In this document: piece by piece, positions 8,813-17,157 of the stretch | Layout: each line of letters begins with the position of its first letter | Position numbering within the stretch: position 1 is the stretch's first letter | Assembly: GCF_000337335.1 (NCBI RefSeq) | Contig: NZ_AOJN01000049.1 | Span: 1 to 64,000, forward strand | Source: Halorubrum distributum JCM 10118 | GTDB taxonomy: Archaea; Halobacteriota; Halobacteria; Halobacteriales; Haloferacaceae | DNA length: 64,000 nt | Direction of reading: 5' to 3' | Notes under the pieces: generated by a model | The model's input: only the letters and a program-made list of their open reading frames with translations | Told to the model about the DNA's origin: nothing | The model's database searches: none | Translations under genes and position numbers: made by a program

Positions 8813-9174
8813 CGGTGGCGCGTGCCGACGAGCGCCCGACAGGGCGCGAGTCGCACGCGCGAGCGACGCGGTGAGTGAGGGGCGACCGCAGGGAGCCCCG
8901 AACGAGCCGCGAGGCTGGGGAGGCGTGAGGCCGCGGTGCTGTGCGGGGCGGGACTCGAAGGGGCAGCCGCGAGGCGGGCGCAGGCGACGCAAGCACCGGA
9001 ACGAGGAAGCGAACGCAGTGAGCGACCGAGTGAGGAGCGCAGCGAGCGTGCGCCCGCCTCGCGGCTGGGGCTTCGGTGGCGTTCGTGTCGGCCGTCGGTT
9101 TATAAGCGACTACGTACGGCCGAGCGGCTGGGGCTTTGCGGGCGTTCGCGTCGCTTCGCGATTTATAAACGCCT
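8813..9174 (+). repeat. Dispersed structured element, copy A
   Basis: The 5' edge is GGTGGCGCGTGCC. Hairpin 1 pairs GCGCGTGC with GCACGCGC. Hairpin 2 is longer here than in other copies. The conserved block GGGACTCGAAGGGGCAG precedes hairpin 3, whose arms are 19-bp perfect: CAGCCGCGAGGCGGGCGCA (8964-8982) and TGCGCCCGCCTCGCGGCTG (9049-9067). The tail has two units, each GGCTGGGGCTT...GTTC plus TTTATAA (9099-9105 and 9162-9168, 63 bp apart). It lies 77 bp from the start of the divergent threonine-synthase-like gene. No protein is credible here. Confidence 0.85.
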
Positions 9175-9227
9175 GAGTCCGACACCGCGACACAGTTGAA
9201 TCCGGACCGCTCACCGGCTCCGGAATT

Positions 9228-9788
9228 TCACCACTGCGAGGAGGGTGGCAGTCGGAAGAGCGCGATCAGCCGACCGAGCGCGTACACCGCGGCGTACAGG
9301 AACGCAGACGAGGGCGCCGCGACGAGGAGCGCGAGGTACGTCCCGAACGTGCCGGTCCCACCGATTGCTCGGAACCAGACCGTCCGGCTCACGGCTCGAA
9401 GCCGATCCCACCGAAACGTGAGGACCGTCAGCCCGCCGCCGAGAACCGCCCCGGCGACGACGGCGACGAGGACGGACGTCCCCGGAGACCGGAGCGAAGC
9501 GACGACGGCCGAGGGAGATTCGAACCCGCCCAAAACAACGGTGAGAAACGCGAAGACGAGCAGCGCCGCGCCGAGCTGGAAGAGGTCCGCGGCTCGCGCG
9601 TCGATGATACTCCTCGACGAGGCGGCATCCGGGTCGAACAACCGGTCTGACAGCCCGAATCCGGCCAGCCCGAACAGGGCGACCGGCGCGCCGAGCGCGG
9701 CGCTCGCGTCCGGACCGCTGACGGACAGCCAGACACCGAGCGGGACGAGAGCGAGGGACAGCCACCGGCCGAGTTCGACTCGATCCAC
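9228..9788 (-). CDS. Hypothetical membrane protein, 186 aa
   Basis: Unrecognised integral membrane protein. Four to five hydrophobic segments are apparent (LSLALVPLGVWLSVSG; APVALFGLAGFGLS; LFQLGAALLVFAFLTVVLGG; VLVAVVAGAVLGGGLTVL; YLALLVAAPSSAFLYAAVYA), separated by short charged loops. The GTG start at 9788 gives MDRVELGRW, with the first membrane segment following immediately. It is divergent from the FAD oxidoreductase at 9887. Confidence 0.65.
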   Translation of the reverse strand: MDRVELGRWLSLALVPLGVWLSVSGPDASAALGAPVALFGLAGFGLSDRLFDPDAASSRSIIDARAADLFQLGAALLVFAFLTVVLGGFESPSAVVASLRSPGTSVLVAVVAGAVLGGGLTVLTFRWDRLRAVSRTVWFRAIGGTGTFGTYLALLVAAPSSAFLYAAVYALGRLIALFRLPPSSQW

Positions 9789-9856
9789 GCGTGGAACTCG
9801 CGCGGTCCCGACAAAAGCGTGGTCACCGCGACGTCCGCGAGCCGATCCCGCAGCCG

Positions 9857-9864
9857 CTTATAAA
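9857..9864 (+). promoter_or_regulatory. TATA box of the FAD oxidoreductase gene
   Basis: CTTATAAA lies 23-30 bases before the ATG at 9887. That spacing would place the transcription start at or next to the start codon, so the mRNA is probably leaderless. Confidence 0.65.
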
Positions 9865-9886
9865 CCCGCGACCCGATACTCGACGT

Positions 9887-11209
9887 ATGAACGGAGACGC
9901 CACGGTCGTCGGCGGCGGACTGGCGGGGCTGGTCGCGGCGACGCACCTCGCCGAAGTGGGCGCGGACGTGACGCTGTACGAGCGACGGCCCGAGGTCGGC
10001 GGGCGCGTGCGGACGGAGACGGTCGACGGCTTCACCCTCGACCGCGGGTTCCAAGTCCTCTTCTCCAACTATCCCGCGGTCAAACGCGAACTCGGCGCCG
10101 GAGGTCTCGACGACCTCGACTTGCGCACGTTCGCCCCGGGCGCGACGATCTGTCGCCCCGGCTCGCGTTCGACGCTCGGGGACCCGCTCCGCGACCCGCT
10201 CTCGGCGATTCCCTCCCTCCTGAACGACGAGGTCTCCTTCTCCGACAAGCTCCGGACGCTCGCGCTCCGGTACGACCTCGCGAACCGCGACGAGGACGAG
10301 TTCTTCGCCGGGCCGGACGCGCCGATCCGCGAGTACCTCCGCGACTGGGGGTTCGCCGACGACTACGTCGAGAACTTCGTGGAGCCGTTCTACGGCGGGA
10401 TCACCCTCGACCGCACCCTCTCGACCTCCAAGCACGTCTTCGAGTACACGTTCCGCGCGATGGGCCGCGGGTCGATCGGCGTCCCCGCCGAGGGGATGGC
10501 CGCGCTCCCCGCCGCGCTCGCCGACCGCGCCCGCGAGGCGGGCGTCGAAATCGAGACGGGCGAGGACGTGGATGCGGTCCGGATCGCGGGGCAGGGCCGG
10601 ATCCCGTTCCGGTCCGGCGCGGCCGACGCCGACGGCGCCACCGTGGAACTCGCGGACGGCTCGACCCGCGAGACGGACGCCGTCGTCGTCGCGACCTCGC
10701 CGCCCGAGGCCCGGCGGCTCACCGGCGTCGAGTCGGTCCCCACGGAGGGCGTGCCGAACGTCACCGGCTGGTACGCGCTCCCGGCGGGCGAGTCGTTCGA
10801 GACCGGCGAGCGCATCCTGCTCAACGCGGCCGAGGAATCACCCAACGCCGTGGTCCCCATGTCGGAGGTCGCGCCCGAGTACGCGCCCGACGACCGCCCG
10901 CTGCTGGCCGCGACGTTCCTCGGCGAGGACTCGCTGGAGCGCGACGAGGAGGCCCTCCGCGGCGACGTGCGCGAGGCCCTCGACGCGTGGTTCCCCGAGC
11001 GCGACGTCTCCGGGCTGGAGACCCTCGACGTCCACCGGATCCGGTTCGCGCAGTTCGCGCAGCCGCCGGGCGTCCACGCCGACCTTCCGGACGTCGACGA
11101 CCCGGACGGACCGGTGACGCTCGCCGGCGACTACACCGAGTGGTCGTCGATCCAGGGCGCGCTGGAGAGCGGCCGGAAGGCGGCCGAGGCGGCGGCGGAG
11201 CACCTGTAA
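9887..11209 (+). CDS. FAD-dependent oxidoreductase (amine oxidase / phytoene desaturase-like)
   Basis: A 440-residue flavoprotein. The N-terminal dinucleotide-binding motif VVGGGLAGLVAATHLAEVGADVTLYERR is followed by the GGR motif (EVGGRVRTE). A central substrate domain and a C-terminal FAD-contact region (VTLAGDYTEWSSIQGALESG) complete the amine-oxidase/protoporphyrinogen-oxidase fold. The closest characterised relatives desaturate carotenoids or oxidise amines, but the substrate cannot be read from sequence. No carotenoid genes are adjacent. The ATG at 9887 fits the upstream TATA box. Confidence 0.85.
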   Translation: MNGDATVVGGGLAGLVAATHLAEVGADVTLYERRPEVGGRVRTETVDGFTLDRGFQVLFSNYPAVKRELGAGGLDDLDLRTFAPGATICRPGSRSTLGDPLRDPLSAIPSLLNDEVSFSDKLRTLALRYDLANRDEDEFFAGPDAPIREYLRDWGFADDYVENFVEPFYGGITLDRTLSTSKHVFEYTFRAMGRGSIGVPAEGMAALPAALADRAREAGVEIETGEDVDAVRIAGQGRIPFRSGAADADGATVELADGSTRETDAVVVATSPPEARRLTGVESVPTEGVPNVTGWYALPAGESFETGERILLNAAEESPNAVVPMSEVAPEYAPDDRPLLAATFLGEDSLERDEEALRGDVREALDAWFPERDVSGLETLDVHRIRFAQFAQPPGVHADLPDVDDPDGPVTLAGDYTEWSSIQGALESGRKAAEAAAEHL

Positions 11210-11239
11210 CCGCCCCGGCCGCACCGTGCCGTGCGCGTC

Positions 11240-11422
11240 TCACGGCAGCGCGCCGGACCGCCGTCCCCGGACGAGCCCGTACCCGACGAGCGCGGCGAGG
11301 ACGGCCACCCCCACCGTGATCTCCCTCGCGTACCGGAACCCGACCCCGAACAGGAGGAGGGCGTTCGTCGCCAGCAGGAGCAGGATCGCGTCGAGGCGGG
11401 TCCGGAGGGCGGCGTCGTTCAT
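11240..11422 (-). CDS. Small two-TM membrane protein, 60 aa
   Basis: A 60-residue protein, MNDAALRTRLDAILLLLATN onward, with two hydrophobic helices (AILLLLATNALLLFGVGF and ITVGVAVLAALVGYGLV) and a basic C-terminus (RGRRSG). Similar tiny membrane proteins are common and uncharacterised in haloarchaea. It is convergent with the FAD oxidoreductase, 30 bp away. Confidence 0.65.
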   Translation of the reverse strand: MNDAALRTRLDAILLLLATNALLLFGVGFRYAREITVGVAVLAALVGYGLVRGRRSGALP

Positions 11423-11496
11423 GCGGGCACACCTCCCGGCGGACCAATAGGCGTGCTGGTCCTCGGAGCGCGGGCGGCACCCCCTCGCGGTCGACG

Positions 11497-12708
11497 CTAC
11501 TCCTCCCGCAGGAACGCGTCCTCGCCGTGCTCCTCGACGGCCCCGAGCAGTTCGTCGCGCTGGCGGCGGACCTCGGGCGGGAGCTCGGCGTACGCGTGGT
11601 CGAACATGTCGCGCGGGTCGGCCTCTATCGACTCCGCGAAGTCGATCGCGTCGGCGACGACGTCGGCGGCCTCGTCGCGGATCGCCGCGACGCCCTCGTC
11701 GTCGATCCGCCCGGTCTCGCGGAGGAACGCCTCCATCCGGTCGAGCGGATCGAGCGCGCGCCACGGGTCCACGTCGTCGGGGTCGCGGTAGGCGGTCGGG
11801 TCGTCGGCGGTCGTGTGCGCGCCGAACCGGTACTCGACGAACTCGATGAGGACGGGGCGGGGGTCGTCGCTCTCCGCGTCGTCACCGGTGCCGCGAGCGC
11901 GCTCGGCCGCCTCCCGCGTGACCGCGTAGCTCGCGAGCGGGTCCATCCCGTCGACGCGGACGCCGTCGAACCCGTAGGCGGTCGCCTTCTGCGCGAACGT
12001 GTCGCTCGCGGTCTGTCGCTCTCCCGGGATCGAGATCGCCCACCCGTTGTTGTGACAGCAGAACAGCGTCGGCGTGTCGAACACGCCCGCGAAGTTCATC
12101 GCCTCGTGGAAGTCGCCCTCGCTGGTCGCGCCGTCGCCGAAGTGGCAGGCGACGACGCGGTCTTCCTCCTGATAATCGAACGCCCACGCGGCGCCGACCG
12201 CGTGCGGGAGGTGTGCCGCGATCCCGATGTTCAGCGGGAAGACGTTTCCGTCGGCGATCGCCTCGGTCCCGGACTCGTGGCCCATCCAGTACGGGAGGTA
12301 CTCGCCGAGGAGGTCGCGGACGACGACCGCCCCGTGCTCGCGGTACTGGTAGCTTATCAGGTCGTCGTCCGCGAGCGCGTGCGTCGAGCCGACCGCCGAC
12401 CCCTCCTGGCCCGCGCAGGGGGCGTACGTGCCGATCCGTCCCTGCCGCTGGAGGCTCACCGCGCGCTCGTCGAACCGGCGGGTGACCACCAGGTCGCGGT
12501 AGATCGCGCGGAACCGCTCGTCCGAGAGGTCCGGAACCGTCGCGTCGGACAGCGGGCTCCCGTCCGGCCCGAGCACCCGATAGACGTCCGCGTCGGCGAG
12601 CGGGTCGGCGGGGCCGCCGGCGGTGTCGGCGGGGCCGCCGGCGGTGTCGGCGGGGCCGCCGGCGGTGTCGGCGGTGTCCGCGGCGCCGTCGGCGCCGTTC
12701 TCGTCCAT
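11497..12708 (-). CDS. Thiamine-diphosphate-dependent 2-oxoacid dehydrogenase E1 alpha subunit
   Basis: A 403-residue E1-alpha of the pyruvate/branched-chain 2-oxoacid dehydrogenase type. The ThDP-binding motif begins GDGATSEGDFHEAMNFAGVF near residue 190 and ends in CCHNN. RIGTYAPCAGQEG and the GAHTTADDPTAYR phosphorylation-loop region are also present. The N-terminus has a low-complexity segment with three ADTAGGP heptads encoded by 21-bp tandem repeats (about 12602-12672). No E1-beta, E2 or E3 gene adjoins it, so its complex partners must be encoded elsewhere and the substrate cannot be inferred from context. Confidence 0.9.
   Translation of the reverse strand: MDENGADGAADTADTAGGPADTAGGPADTAGGPADPLADADVYRVLGPDGSPLSDATVPDLSDERFRAIYRDLVVTRRFDERAVSLQRQGRIGTYAPCAGQEGSAVGSTHALADDDLISYQYREHGAVVVRDLLGEYLPYWMGHESGTEAIADGNVFPLNIGIAAHLPHAVGAAWAFDYQEEDRVVACHFGDGATSEGDFHEAMNFAGVFDTPTLFCCHNNGWAISIPGERQTASDTFAQKATAYGFDGVRVDGMDPLASYAVTREAAERARGTGDDAESDDPRPVLIEFVEYRFGAHTTADDPTAYRDPDDVDPWRALDPLDRMEAFLRETGRIDDEGVAAIRDEAADVVADAIDFAESIEADPRDMFDHAYAELPPEVRRQRDELLGAVEEHGEDAFLREE
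12602..12672 (-). repeat. 21-bp tandem repeat inside E1 alpha
   Basis: About three near-perfect 21-bp copies of a GGCGGTGTCGGCGGGGCCGCC unit (20 bases of it are GGCGGTGTCGGCGGGGCCGC) on the plus strand, in frame, encoding repeated ADTAGGP heptads near the N-terminus of E1 alpha. The length is a multiple of three, so copy-number change would keep the frame. Confidence 0.85.
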
Positions 12709-12729
12709 GGGGTCCCGTGTGCGCGCCGG

Positions 12730-13212
12730 TCACAAGGAGTTAGCGGTCCCGGGGCCGTCGGATGCCCCTCGGCTCCGCCGGCGGACGTAGGTGATCGGGA
12801 GGCCGACGACGACGCCCGCGACGGAGACCGCGGCGAACACGAACCCGACGAGCAGCCGCACGGGATCGGCCGCGAGCATCTCCGGGCTCCAGACGGAGAC
12901 GAACCGAGCAGTCCAGAGGGTCCCCGTGACGAGCGCCGTGAGCAGTCCGAACGCGGCCCCCCGGAGGTACGTGACCGTCCCGCGGCGCTCGACGAGCGCC
13001 CACCAGACGAGAGCGCCGGCGAACAGCGCCGGGGCCGCGAGGATCGGCACGACGAGCGCGGTCGGGAGGCCGATCACCTCGCCGAAGAGGCCGAGCACGG
13101 TCGAGAGGGAGGCCGCGGTGAGCGCGGCGCAGGCGAACGCGTAGACGCCGGCGAAGAGCGACCAGCGTCGAGACGCGCGCGCACCGGCCGCGGACGAGGT
13201 CGAACTGTCCAT
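12730..13212 (-). CDS. Hypothetical membrane protein, 160 aa
   Basis: Unrecognised protein with four predicted membrane helices (FAGVYAFACAALTAASLSTV; LPTALVVPILAAPALFAGAL; LRGAAFGLLTALVTGTLW; LLVGFVFAAVSVAGVVVGLP) and a basic C-terminal tail (YVRRRSRG). It starts with the acidic/Ser-rich MDSSTSSAAG. It sits between E1 alpha and the alcohol dehydrogenase on the same strand, with 21 bp to E1 alpha downstream, so co-transcription with E1 alpha is possible. Confidence 0.65.
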   Translation of the reverse strand: MDSSTSSAAGARASRRWSLFAGVYAFACAALTAASLSTVLGLFGEVIGLPTALVVPILAAPALFAGALVWWALVERRGTVTYLRGAAFGLLTALVTGTLWTARFVSVWSPEMLAADPVRLLVGFVFAAVSVAGVVVGLPITYVRRRSRGASDGPGTANSL

Positions 13213-13275
13213 ACCACGACATCACTCACGCCGAGGAAAGCTCTTGCCGTAGGTGAAACGTCGGCTTGTCTCTTC

Positions 13276-14316
13276 TCAGGGCGTGATGACGGCGCGCCCG
13301 TCGATCTCGCGGTGTTCGAGCTTCTCGGCGACCGCGTTGATCTCGCCGAGGTCGTACCGGCTGGTGTGGAGGTCGACGTCGCCCTGCTCGACGAGCGCGA
13401 CGAGCTCCTGGAGCTCGGCGTACCGGCCGACGATGTTGCCGACGAAGGAGAACTCGCCGTTCACCAGCGCCTGCGACGGCTCGTGGACGTGGCCGCCGTA
13501 GCCGATGACGTGGTGGTCGCCGCCGGCGGCGGTGATCTCGGGGGCGTAGGAGGTCGTCACGTCCTCGCCGACGAAGTCGAGCACCTGCGCCGCGCCGGTG
13601 CCGTCCGTAATCGATTCGATCTCGGCCGCGACGTCGTCCTCGCTCGGATTGATCAGGTGGTCGGCGCCGTAGCCGTCGGCCAGATTCAGCGCCGAGTCCT
13701 TCAGGTCGACCGCGGTGACCCGGGCCGCGCTCATCGCGTCGAGACACTGGAGGCCGATGTGGCCGAGCCCGCCGACGCCGATGACGACCGCGTGGTCGCC
13801 GGGGTTTAGGTCGGCGACCGCCTTCTTCGCGGCGTGGTACGCGGTGATGCCGGCGTCGGCGTGGGGGGCGATGTCGATCGGCTCGACGCCCGACGGCAGC
13901 GGGATAACCGAGCGCTCGCTGGTGTGGAGGTACTCGGCGAAGCCGCCGTCGGTGGTGAGCCCGTTGAACGCGTCGTTCTCGCAGTACATCGTCTCGCCGA
14001 GCCGACAGGGGCGACACGTGCCGCAGGTCTGGACCGGGTGACAGATCACCGGGTCGCCCGGCGAAACCAGATCCACGTTGTCGCCGGTCTCGACGACGGT
14101 GCCGGCGTTCTCGTGGCCCAGGGTCAAGGGGAGCTCCTGCGGGACGTACTCGGCCCACATCCCCTCGATGATGTGGTTGTCCGTCTGGCACCACCCCGCC
14201 CCCTCGACCTCGACGATCACGTCGTCCGGCCCCGTCGCCGCCGGCCTGTCTACCTCGTCGATGGTAAGCCCCTCGCTCATGTCGTCGGTGTACTCGTGGA
14301 GTCTCGCGGCTTCCAT
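13276..14316 (-). CDS. Zinc-dependent alcohol dehydrogenase
   Basis: A 346-residue medium-chain dehydrogenase. Catalytic zinc ligands are C43 and H68-E69 (GWCQTDNH; TLGHEN), and the structural zinc cysteines are C98, C101, C104 and C112 (CGTCRPCRLGETMYC). The nucleotide-binding GVGGLGHIGLQCL motif and an acidic residue after the second strand (TAVDL) suggest NAD preference. It oxidises or reduces alcohols/aldehydes; the substrate is not determinable. The ATG at 14316 is preferred over a GTG 15 bases upstream. Confidence 0.9.
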   Translation of the reverse strand: MEAARLHEYTDDMSEGLTIDEVDRPAATGPDDVIVEVEGAGWCQTDNHIIEGMWAEYVPQELPLTLGHENAGTVVETGDNVDLVSPGDPVICHPVQTCGTCRPCRLGETMYCENDAFNGLTTDGGFAEYLHTSERSVIPLPSGVEPIDIAPHADAGITAYHAAKKAVADLNPGDHAVVIGVGGLGHIGLQCLDAMSAARVTAVDLKDSALNLADGYGADHLINPSEDDVAAEIESITDGTGAAQVLDFVGEDVTTSYAPEITAAGGDHHVIGYGGHVHEPSQALVNGEFSFVGNIVGRYAELQELVALVEQGDVDLHTSRYDLGEINAVAEKLEHREIDGRAVITP

Positions 14317-14420
14317 GCGTGAGAAACTCACGCGGAATTCACATAAACGTTCGTTGCGGACTCCGGCGTCGGGTCGCGGCCCCCGAGGGACCGCGAGTCG
14401 GTCCTCGGGGGAGGGAGAAG

Positions 14421-14468
14421 AGGAGAGAGAAGAGGAGAGAGAAGAGGAGAGAGAAGAGGAGAGAGAAG
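14421..14468 (+). repeat. 12-bp polypurine tandem repeat
   Basis: Four tandem copies of AGGAGAGAGAAG plus a partial fifth, forming an all-purine run on the plus strand. It lies in the intergenic space between the adh start and the phosphoesterase stop. Mirror-symmetric purine tracts of this kind can form triplex DNA, but no function is evident. Confidence 0.9.
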
Positions 14469-14481
14469 AGGAGGGAGCGCG

Positions 14482-15273
14482 TCACAGCAGCCGGTCGAAC
14501 GCGCCCAGCGGCGGGAACCGGAGCGGCTCCCCGCGATCTGCGTCGTACACGATCGGGGCGAGCGCGGCCGCGTCGCCGACGAGCGGGGAGTCGAGGCCGG
14601 CGCTCACGGCGTCATTGACCGCCACGCCCGGAGCGAGCCGGGTGAACGCGGGCAACACGAGGAGGTCGGCGCCGCGGTAGGTCCCCTCGCCGCGGAGGAC
14701 GCAGGGACGGCGGTCGCCCTCGATCTCGATCGTGGGGTGGACGTGGCCGATCACGTACCGGTCCGCCGCCGCAGACGGCGCCTCGTGGCCGTGGCAGACG
14801 ACGGTTCGGGACGTGTCGCTGACGCCGGCTTCGCGGTCCCCGGCGCCACCGAGAACCAACTCCTCGCGGACCGGGCCGTCCCACGCGTCCGCGAGCGCGG
14901 CGTCGTGGTTGCCCGCGACGAGTTCGAGGGCGGCGCCGCGTGCGTCGCAGGCGTCGCGGAGCGCGTCAAGCGCCTCGCGGGCCCTGTCGCTGACCCGGTC
15001 AAAGGTGTGGACGACGTCGCCGGCGACGACGACCGTCGCGGGGTCGAACCGGTCGAGCAGCGCGCCGATCCGGTCGACGAGGTCCGCGCGCTCGCCGAGC
15101 GGAAGCGAGACCGCGGAGGCCTCGCCGCGGCCGACGTGGAGGTCGGCGACGACGAGCGCGTCGGCCTCCGAGAGGTACACCGCGCGCTCCGCGAACGCGA
15201 CGTCTGAGAAGGGGGTTCCGGCTCCGGTCTCGGGCCCGACTCCGGCCCCGGCCTCGGCGTCTCGCCCCGTCAC
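14482..15273 (-). CDS. SbcD/Mre11-related metallophosphoesterase
   Basis: A 263-residue calcineurin-like phosphoesterase of the archaeal SbcD-related group. Metal-binding motifs appear in order: VADLHVGRGE, VAGDVVHTFD, VAGNHDAAL, VCHGHE and IGHVHPT. These would bind two divalent metals and hydrolyse phosphodiesters. The GTG start at 15273 overlaps the stop of the J-domain gene by four bases, so the pair is translationally coupled. Genes of this group often neighbour DNA-repair helicases, which is not the case here. Confidence 0.85.
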   Translation of the reverse strand: MTGRDAEAGAGVGPETGAGTPFSDVAFAERAVYLSEADALVVADLHVGRGEASAVSLPLGERADLVDRIGALLDRFDPATVVVAGDVVHTFDRVSDRAREALDALRDACDARGAALELVAGNHDAALADAWDGPVREELVLGGAGDREAGVSDTSRTVVCHGHEAPSAAADRYVIGHVHPTIEIEGDRRPCVLRGEGTYRGADLLVLPAFTRLAPGVAVNDAVSAGLDSPLVGDAAALAPIVYDADRGEPLRFPPLGAFDRLL

Positions 15274-16028
15274 CGCCCGTACCCGGTCGAGCGCTCGCGG
15301 CGGCGGTCCGCGTCGCGGTCGGCCGGACCGCCGTCGACGTGGTTGCGGGCGGTCGCGTACGCCTCGCGGACGCGCCGGAACGACTCCTCGTCGCCGCCCT
15401 GATCGGGGTGCGTCTCCTTGACGCGCTCGCGGTAGGCGCCCTTCACCGCGTCGAGGTCGGCGTCGCGGTCGAGGCCGAGCTCGTCGAAGGCGTCGCCGAC
15501 GGGATCGGCGCGGCCGGCGGGGCCGCCCGGCCGTGAGGGGCCGGTAGCGGAGCGGTCGGTTCCAAAGCGACCGCCGCCGAAACGGGCGGAGCGGCCGGCG
15601 TCCGGACCGGACTCGGCGGTCGCCCAGTCGGGCTCGTCGACGTCGAACGGGAGCCGACGGCCGAGCCCGCGCCCCGGCATCTCGTGTTCGCAGAGGACGG
15701 TGTAGACGCCCTCGCCCTCCAGCCGGAAGTAGTCGTGCGCGTCGAAGGTGATGGCGACGCCGCGCTCGGGGAGGTAGAAGGGGACCGACACGTCGTCGAA
15801 GGCGTGGTCTTCTGCGAACCGCTCGTCGGCCCCGGTCAGGTACGTCCGGATCTCGCGGCGGCGGCGCTCGTCGCCGGCGGCGCCGCGGCGGCCGGCCGAC
15901 GCGGCCGGAGCCGGCACGAACCGGTCCCCGAGGTAGAAGGCGAGCGCGACCACCCCGGTGGCGGCGATCCCGAGGCCGACACCCCAGAGGACCCACCGCG
16001 GCACCAACGTCGTGAGCTCGGCGAACAC
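15270..16028 (-). CDS. Membrane-anchored J-domain (DnaJ-like) protein
   Basis: A 252-residue protein with one N-terminal membrane helix (WVLWGVGLGIAATGVVALAF), a soluble middle region and a C-terminal J domain at about 180-232. The signature is DLDAVKGAYRERVKETHPDQGG with the essential H-P-D tripeptide. It would stimulate an Hsp70 (DnaK) ATPase near the membrane. The middle region contains LPERGVAITFDAHDYFRL, of unknown function. It is followed by, and overlaps, the phosphoesterase gene. Confidence 0.85.
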   Translation of the reverse strand: MFAELTTLVPRWVLWGVGLGIAATGVVALAFYLGDRFVPAPAASAGRRGAAGDERRRREIRTYLTGADERFAEDHAFDDVSVPFYLPERGVAITFDAHDYFRLEGEGVYTVLCEHEMPGRGLGRRLPFDVDEPDWATAESGPDAGRSARFGGGRFGTDRSATGPSRPGGPAGRADPVGDAFDELGLDRDADLDAVKGAYRERVKETHPDQGGDEESFRRVREAYATARNHVDGGPADRDADRRRERSTGYGR

Positions 16029-16134
16029 ACCCGTCGTAGCGGCTCCGCGGTAATCAACCTCCCGCCGGCGCGTCGGCTACGGGGTCACGGAGCGTGGGAC
16101 CGTCGGCAGAAACGTTCCGTTTCGGTCGGCCGGC

Positions 16135-16392
16135 TCAGATCATTCCCTTCGCTTCGAGCCCGTCGAGGATGTCGTCGACGAGCTCCTCGGCGGTGTCGTA
16201 GGGGAACTCCTGTTCGCTGCCGAGCTTCGCCGCCATCTCCATCGCGGTGAAGCTCACGTCGCCGGCCTCGAACTTCGTCGCCGGGCCGTCCGGCAGCGCG
16301 GGGACGAGGTCCATCTGGTTCTCGACGGGGAAGTCTGCGCCGCCGAACGCCTCTAAGAACTGTTCGCGGAGTTCCGCTTTCACGTCGCTCAT
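16135..16392 (-). CDS. MTH865 family protein
   Basis: An 85-residue helical protein matching the archaeal MTH865 family in length and layout: an N-terminal helix (VKAELREQFLEAFGGADFPV), a central KFEAGDVSFTAMEMAAKLG and a C-terminal TAEELVDDILDGLEAKGMI. The family has an EF-hand-like fold by structure of a relative, with no known function. The ATG at 16392 is chosen over an in-frame codon 27 bases upstream. It is monocistronic as far as can be seen. Confidence 0.8.
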   Translation of the reverse strand: MSDVKAELREQFLEAFGGADFPVENQMDLVPALPDGPATKFEAGDVSFTAMEMAAKLGSEQEFPYDTAEELVDDILDGLEAKGMI

Positions 16393-16592
16393 ACACTGTT
16401 CATCCCGCGACCCCCGCAAAAGGGTTGCGGAACAACAGTGAACTCATTTAGGGTTGTCAGGTTTCGTGACGGCGGCCGTCTGTCGCGACTGTTCCGCCGT
16501 GGCGGCCGGTGGGACGCTGTTCCGCCGCGGCGGCCGGTGCGGACGCGACCGCCACGGGGGCACGCGGCGCGGGCCGAGGCGGCGGGCGGTCG

Positions 16593-17078
16593 TTACTCGC
16601 CGGGCTCGACCGCCAACCGAAGCGTGAGGTCCGCACCGTCGGCCAGCGCGGCGACGAGGGCGCGGTCGAGGTCGGCCGCCGCGCCGTCGCCGTCGACGAG
16701 TATCGTGCGCTCGTCGTCCGTGTAGCCGCTCGTCCGGCCGACCATCGAGCGGTCGTCGAGCAGCGCGAGGCCGGGGTCGCCGCGGCCGGTGACCGTCTCC
16801 TCGAACGTCTCGTCGCCCGCCTCGACGACGAGCGTCGCCTCGATCGTCGCGTCCGCGTCCCGACACGCCTCGCGGAACTCGGTCGAGAAGTCTCGCGGGG
16901 TCCGGTCCGCCTCGACGCCGACGATACAGTCGCCGGCGGGGGTGAGCCAGTCGTCGGTCGTGAGTTCGAACGTGCTCGCGTGCTCGGCGGTGACGTTCTC
17001 GTGGCCGACCGCGCGGACGACCTCGACGTGGGGGTCGTCGACGGCGGTCCGCGGGGCGTCTGCGTCCTCGTCGCTCAT
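16593..17078 (-). CDS. DUF371 domain protein
   Basis: A 161-residue archaeal DUF371 protein. Diagnostic pieces are a VVRAVGHENVTAEHASTFELTTDDWLT start, GDCIVGVEADRTPRDF and a C-terminal VALADGADLTLRLAVEPGE. The fold is thought to be an all-beta or mixed nucleic-acid- or ligand-binding barrel, but no activity is established. The ATG at 17078 precedes the conserved region directly. There is no clear operon partner. Confidence 0.85.
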   Translation of the reverse strand: MSDEDADAPRTAVDDPHVEVVRAVGHENVTAEHASTFELTTDDWLTPAGDCIVGVEADRTPRDFSTEFREACRDADATIEATLVVEAGDETFEETVTGRGDPGLALLDDRSMVGRTSGYTDDERTILVDGDGAAADLDRALVAALADGADLTLRLAVEPGE

Positions 17079-17157
17079 TGTCGGCGGTCGGCGGCGACGC
17101 GACAAGTGGCCGTCGCTTCGGCGCCGGGAGGCGGTCCGCGGGCGACGGTTTCCGGCG

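Noticed and set aside
9063-9170. Tail units of the dispersed elements read as a CRISPR array
   Set aside because: Only two or three units, repeat part is not palindromic in CRISPR fashion, spacers are partly conserved between copies and no cas genes are present.
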